Shown: positions 1-6,784 of the stretch, piece by piece
Position numbering within the stretch: position 1 is the stretch's first letter
Layout: every line of letters begins with the position of its first letter
NCBI GenBank assembly: GCA_016180375.1
Contig: JACPBJ010000010.1
Coordinates: 1 to 11,440, forward strand
Length of the DNA: 11,440 bases
Source: Nitrososphaerota archaeon
GTDB lineage: Archaea; Thermoproteota; Nitrososphaeria; Nitrososphaerales; UBA57
Direction of reading: 5' to 3'
Program-made: the position numbers and the translations under genes
The notes under the pieces: generated by a model
What the model was told of the DNA's origin: nothing
Database searches by the model: none
Seen by the model: only the letters and a program-made list of their open reading frames with translations

Positions 1-496
1 CTGGAAGAGGAGCCACTTTCGCGTGCAGCTGTGCAAGTTCCTTGTTGTTGCCTTCCGTTGGACCACAGACAAATACTCTTCCTCCATCTCTTAATAGCGA
101 GCGTATGTCTGATACAGTCTTGTCTATGTCTTTTGAATAGTAAATTGCAAATGAAGAGGCGATGGCATCAAACTGTTTCTTCTTTCCAATGCATTCAGCC
201 AGCTCCTCCATCTTGCATTGCTTTACTTTGATTGAGGCGCCTTCTTTCCTTGCCGCTTCCATCGTTCCCTTCAATATCTCCTCAGACGCGTCTACGCCAT
301 ACGCCAAACCATCTTTTCCAACCAGTTTTGCGTAAGGAATAAGCTGCTTTCCGCTGCCGCAACCAATGTCGAGAATCTTTTCGCCCTTCTTGAGCTCGAG
401 GTTCTTCAAAATCCAGTCGTTAACTTCATATTTTGCGAATTTCTCATGCGTAGCTATGCGGACGTTTAGCGCTTGCTCCTCGCTGACTGGTTTCAA
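1..496 (-). CDS. Class I SAM-dependent methyltransferase, 3' end outside window
   Basis: About 165 residues of a Rossmann-fold methyltransferase are present; the C-terminus lies beyond position 1. Motif I is seen as LDIGCGSG at residues 42-49, with the acidic residue that normally binds the SAM ribose in GVDAS near residue 69. Further on come FDAIASSFAIYY, the usual post-motif strand, and LLRDGGRVFV, the strand and turn typical of UbiE/ArsM-like enzymes. The substrate cannot be told. The start chosen is TTG at 496, because an in-frame TAA lies just upstream and no ATG or GTG occurs before the conserved core. A TATA-like box at 522-531 sits about 30 nt ahead with no clear ribosome binding site, suggesting a leaderless mRNA. 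The gene follows the metallopeptidase gene on the same strand after 53 nt but appears to have its own promoter. Confidence 0.85.
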   Translation of the reverse strand, partial: MKPVSEEQALNVRIATHEKFAKYEVNDWILKNLELKKGEKILDIGCGSGKQLIPYAKLVGKDGLAYGVDASEEILKGTMEAARKEGASIKVKQCKMEELAECIGKKKQFDAIASSFAIYYSKDIDKTVSDIRSLLRDGGRVFVCGPTEGNNKELAQLHAKVAPLP

Positions 497-521
497 GTTG
501 TCTTTCCCGCTTTCATCTGAT

Positions 522-531
522 TATTTATAAT
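522..531 (-). promoter_or_regulatory. TATA-like box of the methyltransferase gene
   Basis: On the minus strand it reads ATTATAAATA, centred about 30 nt upstream of the TTG start at 496. The spacing fits transcription starting at or next to the start codon. Confidence 0.55.
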
Positions 532-549
532 TTGTTTGTATTATGAACT

Positions 550-900
550 TCAGGATACAGCTTTAATGGCTTGCTTGTAAGCATCTATAAAATCAATGGC
601 AAAGTTGTCAGCATACTTTTCGTTTCCCTTGTGCCTGCCCGAAGTAGACCTTAGATGGTGATAGAATTCGTGAAGAATTACAAACGGGTTGTAAAGCGTC
701 TCTCTGTCTGCTACGTATATGATTCTTTGATGCACTACATAACAGCCAGCAACCTTTGAATGCTTCTTTGGGAGCCCTACCTTCAAATCTGGAACTTCGA
801 TTTTATAGTGTTCGCATAAAATCCTCAGTGCTTCCTCGGGCCTTTGGTCAAGAATCAGCCAGACGGCCTTTGCTTTAAGTGCTCTATTCGCTACTTCCAT
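550..900 (-). CDS. Small ImmA/IrrE-like zinc metallopeptidase
   Basis: A 116-residue soluble protein with the zinc-peptidase motif HEFYH at residues 77-81, followed at E94 by NEKYADNFA. This matches the ExxAxxFA helix that supplies the third ligand in ImmA/IrrE-type gluzincins. The N-terminal half (EEALRILCEHYKIEVPDL) is a helical lead-in also typical of that family. Bacterial ImmA/IrrE proteins often cleave a helix-turn-helix repressor and are encoded beside it. No HTH gene is adjacent here, so the target is unknown and a SprT-like or other minimal metallopeptidase role is possible. The start is ATG at 900. The upstream 56 nt are AT-rich with a weak TATA-like stretch around 921-930. Family assignment is from the motif pattern only. 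Confidence 0.75.
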   Translation of the reverse strand: MEVANRALKAKAVWLILDQRPEEALRILCEHYKIEVPDLKVGLPKKHSKVAGCYVVHQRIIYVADRETLYNPFVILHEFYHHLRSTSGRHKGNEKYADNFAIDFIDAYKQAIKAVS

Positions 901-987
901 GATATAGAATGACCTGTATCAAATGAATATGGCAAATATGAAAGGGTTAAGTTGACTTGGGCCGTAATCATTGGGCCTTTTCCGAAA

Positions 988-997
988 CGATAATAAC
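988..997 (+). promoter_or_regulatory. TATA-like box of the beta-propeller gene
   Basis: CGATAATAAC is centred about 27 nt upstream of the ATG at 1020. It favours that ATG over the in-frame TTG at 957 and suggests a leaderless transcript. Confidence 0.4.
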
Positions 998-1019
998 CAA
1001 GTCTATCTCAATAAGAACT

Positions 1020-2114
1020 ATGCCAAGCAAAGCTGTAATTGCTGTGGCCATTATAGTTGTGATCGCCCTTATCGGCGCAGGATTCGTTCTAATGCAGCAA
1101 CCATCGCCCCAACAGCCGGCTCCGCCTCCCCCCCAAGTATTCGTTCCTCAGGAGGGCTTGCGAAGTTCTCTCATATTGGCTCTCAACGCGAAAGGTGACA
1201 TCAACCTGACCGCTGCGGCCAAAGCACTCAGCGGAGAAGGGATAATCGCAGACAAGCAGGGAAGATTGTATACGGCGGACAGGGTTACAACCGGAGAAGT
1301 CTACATGATAGACCCGAAAGATCCTAAGCTGGTTACGGTAGCTAGATTACCCAAGATGGAAAATACTCCAGCTAGGGGTAACAAGCAGATGGTAATACCC
1401 TCAGCATTAGGTCTAGCATTTGATAAAGCGGGTAACCTCTACATTGCTGGTTCAGGTCTGCCCGGTCAAGACCCAACAAAGCCTGTAGGCTTCATATTCA
1501 AGGTTCCTGCTAATAAGCTGAGTCCGACGAACCCGGGTGAGGCTGAGGTTTGGGCAACGGGTGTGCCAGGTGCGAATGGGATCACGTTTGACAGCAAAGG
1601 CAATCTGTACGTTTCTGGAAGGAATACGATCTACTTAGTCTCTCAGGCAGGCGGAGAGGGCAAAGTCCTTAGGACTGGTGTAAATGGAACAAACGGTATC
1701 GCTTTTAGCAAGGATGGAACAATACTCTGGTCTGCAAATGCTGCAAATGGAAGCCTTTGGAGAATTGAACTCAATACAGATGGCACGATCAAAGGGTTTA
1801 CGGAATGGCTGAAGGATCCAAAGCTTGCAGGGATAGATGGAATTCAGCTCGACATTGCTGGTAATATATGGGCTGTTCCCAATAGGAGGAATGTCTTGGT
1901 AGCAATCACTCCAGACAAGAAAATCATAGAGGTCGCGAAGAACGATAACAAGGGCCCATTGGAGTTCCCGGCGAGTTTGGTTTTCGTAGGGAAGACGATC
2001 TACATAGCAAATACTGATATAGAAAGAGAGGTCAATTCCCCGAGACAGCCTGGATTTGGGCCGAATATCGCCAGAGTAGAAGTTGGGATCGAAGGTCTTC
2101 CTCTACCTCCATAA
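1020..2114 (+). CDS. Membrane-anchored SMP-30/NHL-type beta-propeller protein
   Basis: The 364-residue product starts with a hydrophobic helix (residues about 4-24, AVIAVAIIVVIALIGAG), then a proline/glutamine-rich linker (about 26-40) and a long beta-rich domain. That domain repeats the pattern GxxFDxxGNLYVA: GLAFDKAGNLYIAG, GITFDSKGNLYVSG, GIAFSKDGTILWSAN, GIQLDIAGNIWAVP and SLVFVGKTIYIAN. These are blades of a propeller of the SMP-30/gluconolactonase and NHL-repeat kind, probably about six in all. It likely sits on the outer face of the membrane. The family includes sugar lactonases and binding proteins; no substrate is evident and catalysis is not assured. ATG 1020 was chosen because it directly precedes the membrane helix and matches the TATA spacing; the in-frame TTG at 957 would add 21 polar residues. 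A strong hairpin follows the stop codon. Confidence 0.85.
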   Translation: MPSKAVIAVAIIVVIALIGAGFVLMQQPSPQQPAPPPPQVFVPQEGLRSSLILALNAKGDINLTAAAKALSGEGIIADKQGRLYTADRVTTGEVYMIDPKDPKLVTVARLPKMENTPARGNKQMVIPSALGLAFDKAGNLYIAGSGLPGQDPTKPVGFIFKVPANKLSPTNPGEAEVWATGVPGANGITFDSKGNLYVSGRNTIYLVSQAGGEGKVLRTGVNGTNGIAFSKDGTILWSANAANGSLWRIELNTDGTIKGFTEWLKDPKLAGIDGIQLDIAGNIWAVPNRRNVLVAITPDKKIIEVAKNDNKGPLEFPASLVFVGKTIYIANTDIEREVNSPRQPGFGPNIARVEVGIEGLPLPP

Positions 2115-2136
2115 ATAGTTCTACAGAAACAGATTT

Positions 2137-2170
2137 GACGCTCCCAGAAGGAGCGTCGGCCCTTACTTTT
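2137..2170 (+). terminator. Hairpin plus T-run after the beta-propeller gene
   Basis: A perfect 8-bp stem (GACGCTCC, loop CAGAA, GGAGCGTC, 2137-2157) extended by G-U pairs is followed seven bases later by a T-run at 2167-2170. It starts 22 nt after the stop codon. Archaeal termination needs mainly the T-run, so the hairpin may act more as an RNA 3' end. The T-rich part may also serve as TATA element for the next gene. Confidence 0.6.
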
Positions 2171-2210
2171 TACAATCAGTATCCATAAAGGATAACAGCG
2201 TTGGCTCATA

Positions 2211-2849
2211 TTGTGCGGCGCGCGAACTGCCCAGCGATTCTATCACCTAGTGGTGACATCTCCGCCATATTACAATGCACCATTTGATTATCCCGACCTC
2301 TTCAAGGATTATGACGAATTCCTACAGTTGATTCGACGGGTAGCAATAGAACTTCATAGAGTAATAACTTATGTAAGAATTGCCTGTTTTGTGACTGACG
2401 ATATGCTCATGAATGGAGAGAAGTATCCCGTAGTTGCATACATTACCAAGATAATGATCCAAAGTGGTTTCAGGTACCGCGACAAAATAACCTGGGTTAA
2501 GCCGAAGGGATACACAAGAATAAGCAGGAGAAGCGGGCTCGTCATCCAGCACCCATACCCGATGTACTTTTACCCCGATAACATGCAGGAGAGCATCCTG
2601 ATATTTCAGAAGGGGAAATTCGATTATGGTTATTTGAAGAGCGTTAACGTGCTTCCCAAAGAGGGAAGACTCGAAGAAGGTATAGCTGCATTTCCCGAAG
2701 AATTGGCTGCCAGATTGATCAAATTATTTTCGTTTGCAGGAGAAACTGTTCTTGATCCATTTCTTGGCTCGGGAACGACGTCAAAGGTTGCGATGCAACA
2801 TGGGCGAAATTCCGTAGGGTACGAAATAGACTCGTATAGCTCATACTAA
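2211..2849 (+). CDS. Beta-class N4-cytosine/N6-adenine DNA methyltransferase, 5' end probably frameshifted
   Basis: The 212-residue frame has catalytic motif IV near its N-terminus (LVVTSPPYY) and, near the C-terminus, FPEELAARLIKLFS (motif X region), DPFLGSGTT (motif I, SAM binding) and VGYEID (motif II). The order IV ... X-I-II is that of beta-class enzymes of the PF01555 type. TSPPY is most common in N4-cytosine methyltransferases but does not exclude adenine. The recognition region would be the middle, about residues 60-140. The N-terminus of this frame is abnormal. The sequence that normally precedes motif IV in this family, ARELPSDSI, is encoded in another frame at 2218-2244 and ends in TAG, so one or more bases seem lost here. 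The C-terminus also stops about 6 residues after motif II. It may be a decaying gene, or reflect assembly error. No restriction endonuclease gene is adjacent. Confidence 0.75.
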   Translation: MCGARTAQRFYHLVVTSPPYYNAPFDYPDLFKDYDEFLQLIRRVAIELHRVITYVRIACFVTDDMLMNGEKYPVVAYITKIMIQSGFRYRDKITWVKPKGYTRISRRSGLVIQHPYPMYFYPDNMQESILIFQKGKFDYGYLKSVNVLPKEGRLEEGIAAFPEELAARLIKLFSFAGETVLDPFLGSGTTSKVAMQHGRNSVGYEIDSYSSY

Positions 2850-2887
2850 GGGGTACGATTTGTTAGTAACCAATCCTTCTTTATATT

Positions 2888-2959
2888 GTAACCCCCTTCC
2901 GTAGCTTTTGTGCAGGGGCACGTGCTATCCCGCCATTATATACGGGGGGGAGGGGGTAC
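2888..2959. repeat. C/G-rich inverted repeat with nested hairpin between convergent genes
   Basis: GTAACCCCCTTCC at 2888-2900 can pair with GGGGAGGGGGTAC-type sequence at 2948-2959, with one bulged A and one G-U pair. Inside, TAGC at 2902-2905 pairs with GCTA at 2924-2927, and GTGC at 2910-2913 with GCAC at 2918-2921. It lies between the 3' ends of the DNA methyltransferase and phoU genes, so a bidirectional transcript end is the simplest reading. A structured RNA is possible but unproven. The stretch 2850-2979 holds no gene. Confidence 0.45.
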
Positions 2960-2979
2960 CAAATTGCAGGAGCACATGA

Positions 2980-4035
2980 CTATCGAACTGCTTCCTTCTC
3001 TATAGAGCAAATAGGGCTTGTCTGCCTTAGGAATCTTGTTATGGTAGTCTCCGCAATAATCTTGCAATAGCCAAATATTCTGCCCAAACTCCAGAGCATG
3101 TACATCAGGGAGTAGTTTGCCCCTGATCCTTCCTGCTTACCAAGCACTTCAGCCAGAGCTCTTTGCTCAGCATCTGCCTGTATGACGCTGTTGATGGTTT
3201 CATTTGCAAGTCTTAGATCCCTGCTCAGGAATGCCTTCATCGTTTTGCCGAATACGGTTTGAACCAGCGAGGAGAATTTTTGCAGATCCTGCAATGTCTT
3301 GTCATCCATCTTAAACTCCTTGGCAGTTAGCGCCATGGTTTCTTTGGCTATGCCAGCGGTTACATCGGCAATCTCTTCAAGCGCCTTTGCAACGACTCTG
3401 TTGCCAGTTGCGTGCAAAGGTGATTCTATTCCAATTTCACTGGCAATGTCTCTGTCTTTCAATGCAAGTAGAAGCTGTCTAACAACCAAGTGGTATATCT
3501 GATCTATTTCATTTTCCATCTGCAGGGCTTCCTTTGCAAGCTCAGGTCTTCCTCCAAACAGCGCATTCATAGCAGCATTGTGCATGGCAGTGACCATTAC
3601 ATGCAATTTTCTCATAAGTTCGTCAACAGGTATCCTGCTCGGGTCTACAATGCAACGCACCGTCACCCTTCTTAGCGTCGTCTCAACAATTTCCAGCCCA
3701 GGCAGCCTTTTGGTCATTGACCTGATGTCTTCCTGCTGAGAAGGATGGAGTTCCTTATTGGACGTAACTCTGATCGTATCATAGCCAAGCAGATAACATC
3801 CAGCTATGACCCTTTTGAGTATCTCAGATTCGTAGCATAAGTCAGCATTGATGGAAACCTTGGTTTCAAACCTTGACGGTTCTCCCGGTAACACGATTTT
3901 CAGAAAACCATCTGCATCTTCGCTCACCATCACGATATCTCCAGACTTTATCCCTTTTTCTTTCGTCCAGCTGCTAGGAAGAGAGACTGCCAAACTAGAG
4001 TATCCTGCTTTCTGTATCTTTCTTGCTTCCTTCAT
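2980..4035 (-). CDS. AbrB/SpoVT domain fused to PhoU, phosphate uptake regulator
   Basis: The 351-residue protein opens with a swapped-hairpin AbrB/MazE-type DNA-binding domain (residues 1-50, including LAVSLPSSWTKEKGIKSGD). A beta-containing linker domain follows to about 130. The rest is a helical C-terminal part with two PhoU-like repeats (about 135-235 and 240-340). Characteristic helices are ENEIDQIYHLVVRQ and ALEEIADVTAGIAKE; the acidic residues in such helices bind metal clusters in PhoU. This architecture is a standard archaeal form of PhoU, thought to control phosphate uptake genes. No Pst transporter genes lie in the window, so its targets are elsewhere. ATG 4035 is used. TACTTTTAG on the minus strand, about 29 nt upstream, fits a leaderless transcript. 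The last about 15 residues lack recognisable structure. Confidence 0.88.
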   Translation of the reverse strand: MKEARKIQKAGYSSLAVSLPSSWTKEKGIKSGDIVMVSEDADGFLKIVLPGEPSRFETKVSINADLCYESEILKRVIAGCYLLGYDTIRVTSNKELHPSQQEDIRSMTKRLPGLEIVETTLRRVTVRCIVDPSRIPVDELMRKLHVMVTAMHNAAMNALFGGRPELAKEALQMENEIDQIYHLVVRQLLLALKDRDIASEIGIESPLHATGNRVVAKALEEIADVTAGIAKETMALTAKEFKMDDKTLQDLQKFSSLVQTVFGKTMKAFLSRDLRLANETINSVIQADAEQRALAEVLGKQEGSGANYSLMYMLWSLGRIFGYCKIIAETTITRFLRQTSPICSIEKEAVR

Positions 4036-4059
4036 CGGAAAATATATGCTAATACATAC

Positions 4060-4068
4060 CTAAAAGTA
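4060..4068 (-). promoter_or_regulatory. TATA-like box of the AbrB-PhoU gene
   Basis: Minus strand TACTTTTAG, centred about 29 nt upstream of the ATG at 4035, with no ribosome binding site between. A second AT-rich stretch (CATATATTTT) lies only about 10 nt from the start, too near to be the TATA box of a leaderless gene. Confidence 0.45.
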
Positions 4069-4094
4069 TTGTACGCTTACCAAGCAAAAGATAG

Positions 4095-4568
<474 letters not shown>

Positions 4569-4597
4569 GCAAGATCAAGAACAATCAACGTTATCGC

Positions 4598-4616
4598 TAG
4601 GGCTTTTCTTGCCCTA
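4598..4616 (+). terminator. Hairpin after the ferredoxin gene
   Basis: TAGGGC and GCCCTA form a perfect 6-bp stem around a TTTTCTT loop, 30 nt after the ferredoxin stop, followed by CTTTTATTT. The latter may instead be the TATA box of the next gene, so the two signals overlap. Confidence 0.4.
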
Positions 4617-4618
4617 AC

Positions 4619-4627
4619 CTTTTATTT
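4619..4627 (+). promoter_or_regulatory. TATA-like box of the 4655 gene
   Basis: CTTTTATTT is centred about 32 nt upstream of the TTG at 4655 and supports that start. Confidence 0.4.
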
Positions 4628-4654
4628 CCGACATTTTAGAGTGTATAATCAAAT

Positions 4655-5191
4655 TTGGTCAGCACAGTATCCGTAGTTACAGGGTCGTTGGTCATCATAA
4701 TTGCGGTAGTCGGAGCTGCGTTCATGGTCTCAACGAGTCAGCGAAATCCCGACATAATATTCTCCTACGATGCACAATTTGGCAGAGTGGATGAGTTCAG
4801 ATCTGCTTACGAAGGCCCTGCCAGACCTGCATCTGGGATTCTTAATGAGACATTCATAGTAAGGATGACAAATTTCAAGAGCGACCCGGCGGAGAATATT
4901 GCAATAACACTTTCAGAAGAGCCAAAGAACAACTGGTATGCGCTTGAAGATCTAAACCTAGGCTTTGGCAATTACACCTTCGCTGCAGAAGGGAACAAGG
5001 CAGTCATCAAATCTCTTCCTGCAGGGCAGACTACATCAGTTCACTTTCAGGTAAGGATCAATATAACAGCAGTAGATGTGAACAACGCTTTAAGCGACAG
5101 ATCTCTAGTTAATTTCGAAATAACTTACGATGGGATAAGCAGACTAATCACGAAGGTTCTGAACATCAGGTTCCCTCCTTGGAATCCATAA
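4655..5191 (+). CDS. Unrecognised membrane-anchored beta-rich protein
   Basis: I do not recognise a family. The 178-residue product has one N-terminal membrane helix (about residues 8-25, TGSLVIIIAVVGAAFMV), so the rest probably faces outside. The exported part alternates polar and hydrophobic residues in strand-like runs such as FIVRMTNFKSDPAENIAITL and TTSVHFQVRINITAV. Together with the phrase SLPAGQTTSVHFQV, this recalls Ig-like or CARDB-like beta-sandwich domains in which a strand follows an LxxGQ turn. It contains no cysteine and several NxT/NxS sites (NET, NYT, NIT) that could be glycosylated in archaea. Start TTG 4655 is the first start in frame before the helix. It lies between the ferredoxin and a second anchored protein, all on the plus strand but each with its own TATA-like box. 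Confidence 0.7.
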   Translation: MVSTVSVVTGSLVIIIAVVGAAFMVSTSQRNPDIIFSYDAQFGRVDEFRSAYEGPARPASGILNETFIVRMTNFKSDPAENIAITLSEEPKNNWYALEDLNLGFGNYTFAAEGNKAVIKSLPAGQTTSVHFQVRINITAVDVNNALSDRSLVNFEITYDGISRLITKVLNIRFPPWNP

Positions 5192-5197
5192 CGCATC

Positions 5198-5206
5198 CTA
5201 ATATAT
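5198..5206 (+). promoter_or_regulatory. TATA box of the His-rich membrane protein gene
   Basis: CTAATATAT is centred about 28 nt upstream of the TTG at 5230. An ATG at 5223 in another frame meets a stop after seven codons, so the TATA position supports the TTG. Confidence 0.5.
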
Positions 5207-5229
5207 CCCCGTATCAGAAGTAATGGTAA

Positions 5230-5835
5230 TTGACAAGCAAGGATGAACAGAGAAGGCTAAAGAAGAAAGAAAGGGCTGAGCGAAGAAGGGGAGAGGTAGA
5301 AGCAAAGGCACGCTCAAAGACGATAAGAAGAGCGGTAATTCTTCTGGTTATAGCTGCCATAGTCGCGGGAGCTGGTTACCTTGCTTTCTCCAGAGCTTCT
5401 AGCGGTCTTGGTATAGGCCCTCTGAATTCGGCGCATGAACATGCTGATTGGATGCTTTACATAAATGGTAAAGCAATTGATCTTGACGGCGCGCAATATA
5501 AGATCAAGAGTGATTACGTTCACATGGAGGGTACTACGCACGCAATACACATGCATGCAACCAATGTTCCTCTAGGATACTTCATAGAGACTTTGGGGAT
5601 GAAGATTACTCCTACATCAATAACGGTTGAAGGGGTAACTTACAACAACGAAGGTGACAAGAAGGTGCGTATGTTTGTCAATGGAAAGCAGAGTTTTGAG
5701 TTCGACAGATACGTTCTGAAAAGCCTAGACAAGATCTTGATAGTATACGGAAATGACACTGACGAGCAGATTCAGAAATACATTCAAACAATTCCAGACG
5801 AAGCAAGAAAACTCGATGCTCCCCAGCAACCATAG
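5230..5835 (+). CDS. Membrane-anchored His-rich protein of a conserved archaeal type
   Basis: The 201-residue protein has a strongly basic, coiled-coil-like N-terminus (residues 1-34, RRLKKKERAERRR), one membrane helix (about 34-53) and an outer domain. By the positive-inside rule the basic part is cytoplasmic. The outer domain begins HEHADW (H69, H71), continues with strand-like YINGKAIDLDGAQY, and has YVHMEGTTHAIHMHA (H98, H104, H107, H109) then PLGYFIETLGM. Six histidines in two clusters suggest a metal site. From memory, archaeal proteins with HEHADFxxYING and HxHA motifs are sometimes labelled disulfide-isomerase-like or fused to thioredoxin domains. This one has no cysteine at all, so it cannot do thiol chemistry itself. 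Copper or zinc binding is an inference, encouraged by the copper genes downstream. Confidence 0.75.
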   Translation: MTSKDEQRRLKKKERAERRRGEVEAKARSKTIRRAVILLVIAAIVAGAGYLAFSRASSGLGIGPLNSAHEHADWMLYINGKAIDLDGAQYKIKSDYVHMEGTTHAIHMHATNVPLGYFIETLGMKITPTSITVEGVTYNNEGDKKVRMFVNGKQSFEFDRYVLKSLDKILIVYGNDTDEQIQKYIQTIPDEARKLDAPQQP

Positions 5836-5865
5836 GCGAATGATAGACAAAACCCTATCAGATGC

Positions 5866-5880
5866 TCTCCAATTAGGAGA
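5866..5880 (+). terminator. Weak hairpin after the His-rich protein gene
   Basis: TCTCC, loop AATTA, GGAGA makes a 5-bp perfect stem 31 nt after the stop codon, followed by a short T-containing stretch. Too small to be sure. Confidence 0.25.
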
Positions 5881-5936
5881 AAGTTTCTATTGATATTATT
5901 GTGCGCCCCTGCGTGCAGACTATACGGGGGGAGCGT

Positions 5937-6017
5937 ATGAAGCAAGGAAATGAAAACAATGTTGATGAAGTAATTGTTAATTCTATGATCAGGATGGAAA
6001 GGAAAGATGCAGTATGA
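5937..6017 (+). CDS. Doubtful small ORF, 26 residues
   Basis: ATG 5937 opens a 26-codon frame (MKQGNENNVDEVIV at its start) after a purine-rich GGGGGAG at 5927-5933, only 3 nt away and therefore tight for a ribosome binding site. It overlaps the next small ORF by 11 nt in another frame. No family is recognised. It may be a small protein, a leader peptide, or noise in the 385-nt gap 5836-6220. Confidence 0.2.
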   Translation: MKQGNENNVDEVIVNSMIRMERKDAV

Positions 6018-6132
6018 AGTAAGATCTTCAGGCTTGAATTACTCTAAGGTTATAGGCTCTTGTAGGGTTTGTAATTACAATAACATACACACGACTTCAG
6101 GCGGATTGTTCGAGACAGTTTTACAAATATAA
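6007..6132 (+). CDS. Doubtful small ORF, 41 residues, one CxxC
   Basis: ATG 6007 gives a 41-residue frame containing SCRVCNY, a single CxxC pair, and ending FETVLQI. A lone CxxC could be half of a zinc knuckle, so this may be a remnant. No ribosome binding site is visible, though translation could couple to the overlapping upstream ORF. Not recognised. The rest of the gap (6133-6203) is AT-rich leader sequence of the next gene. Confidence 0.2.
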   Translation: MQYEVRSSGLNYSKVIGSCRVCNYNNIHTTSGGLFETVLQI

Positions 6133-6203
6133 GATCCTGTCCTAATAGAGCTTCAGATTGTAAACAGGCATCTATTCTAACCGGTTATGCGCAATATAAC
6201 TAT

Positions 6204-6210
6204 GAGGTGA
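6204..6210 (+). promoter_or_regulatory. Shine-Dalgarno site deciding the TTG start at 6221
   Basis: GAGGTGA ends 10 nt before TTG 6221, the only start between an in-frame TGA (6215) and the first conserved residues. This is the clearest ribosome binding site in the window and marks this mRNA as leadered, unlike most neighbours. The likely TATA is ACAAATATAA near 6123-6132. Confidence 0.6.
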
Positions 6211-6220
6211 GTGATGAAAA

Positions 6221-6769
6221 TTGGAAACAGACCTCCAAAAGAAAGTTGAGGATTCGAGTCTGAAATGGTTCAAGCGCTTCACCTATGCCACTTTACTCAA
6301 CGCTGCAATAGCTGTCGTATGGACATCGCCTGCTCTTATCCCAAATCTGGACATTGCTAGGCAGATAGCCGGCGGCTCTGCAGGCACTTGGGGATACGTT
6401 GGATACAGTCTCTTCCTCACTGTAGGCTTTGCTGCAACCTTCATCTTTGGCGCAATGTATTACCTCATTCCAAGAGCAATGAACGTTCAGATATTCAGTA
6501 GCAAGCTTGCTTGGCTGCATCTGACTCTTCAGGAAGTTGGCATCTTGGGATCAACAGGGCTACTGTCGTGGGCAGGCTTAGTAGGAGGAAGTCTCCTGCT
6601 GGAGAAGAAGGCTGCTGAAGTTCACGGCGCTATAGCACAATTCGTCGAGCCTATTGGATACTTTGTAGCAATAGCAATGGTGGGGGTCATTCTGGGGCTC
6701 ATCAACATAGCAATTACCATGAGGAAGAAACCAAGTCTCCCTGAATCGCAACTGAAACTGACGGCGTAG
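6221..6769 (+). CDS. Four-helix membrane protein resembling part of heme-copper oxidase subunit I
   Basis: The 182-residue product has four predicted membrane helices (about residues 20-42, 56-82, 96-126 and 140-168). The stretch AMYYLIPRAMNVQIFSSKLA then WLHLTLQEVGILG closely resembles the late-helix region of cytochrome oxidase and nitric oxide reductase subunit I, where YYxxPRxxG..iyS.kLa..HFw is common. It is far shorter than a full subunit I (about 450-600 residues). Only H100 and H135 are present, so it lacks the six-histidine set that binds the hemes and CuB. It cannot be a complete oxidase. It could be a degenerate membrane scaffold, an accessory subunit or a repurposed quinol- or heme-binding protein. 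It is followed after 15 nt by the SRPBCC gene, a likely operon partner. Start is TTG with a good ribosome binding site. Confidence 0.7.
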   Translation: METDLQKKVEDSSLKWFKRFTYATLLNAAIAVVWTSPALIPNLDIARQIAGGSAGTWGYVGYSLFLTVGFAATFIFGAMYYLIPRAMNVQIFSSKLAWLHLTLQEVGILGSTGLLSWAGLVGGSLLLEKKAAEVHGAIAQFVEPIGYFVAIAMVGVILGLINIAITMRKKPSLPESQLKLTA

Positions 6770-6784
6770 CAAAGGCGATTTGAA

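Noticed and set aside
31..231. Plus-strand ORF opposite the methyltransferase
   Set aside because: It is antisense to the clear LDIGCGSG methyltransferase frame and its Cys/Leu-rich product resembles no protein.
957..1019. Longer N-terminus of the beta-propeller protein from TTG 957
   Set aside because: It would put 21 polar residues before the membrane helix; the ATG at 1020 matches the TATA spacing.
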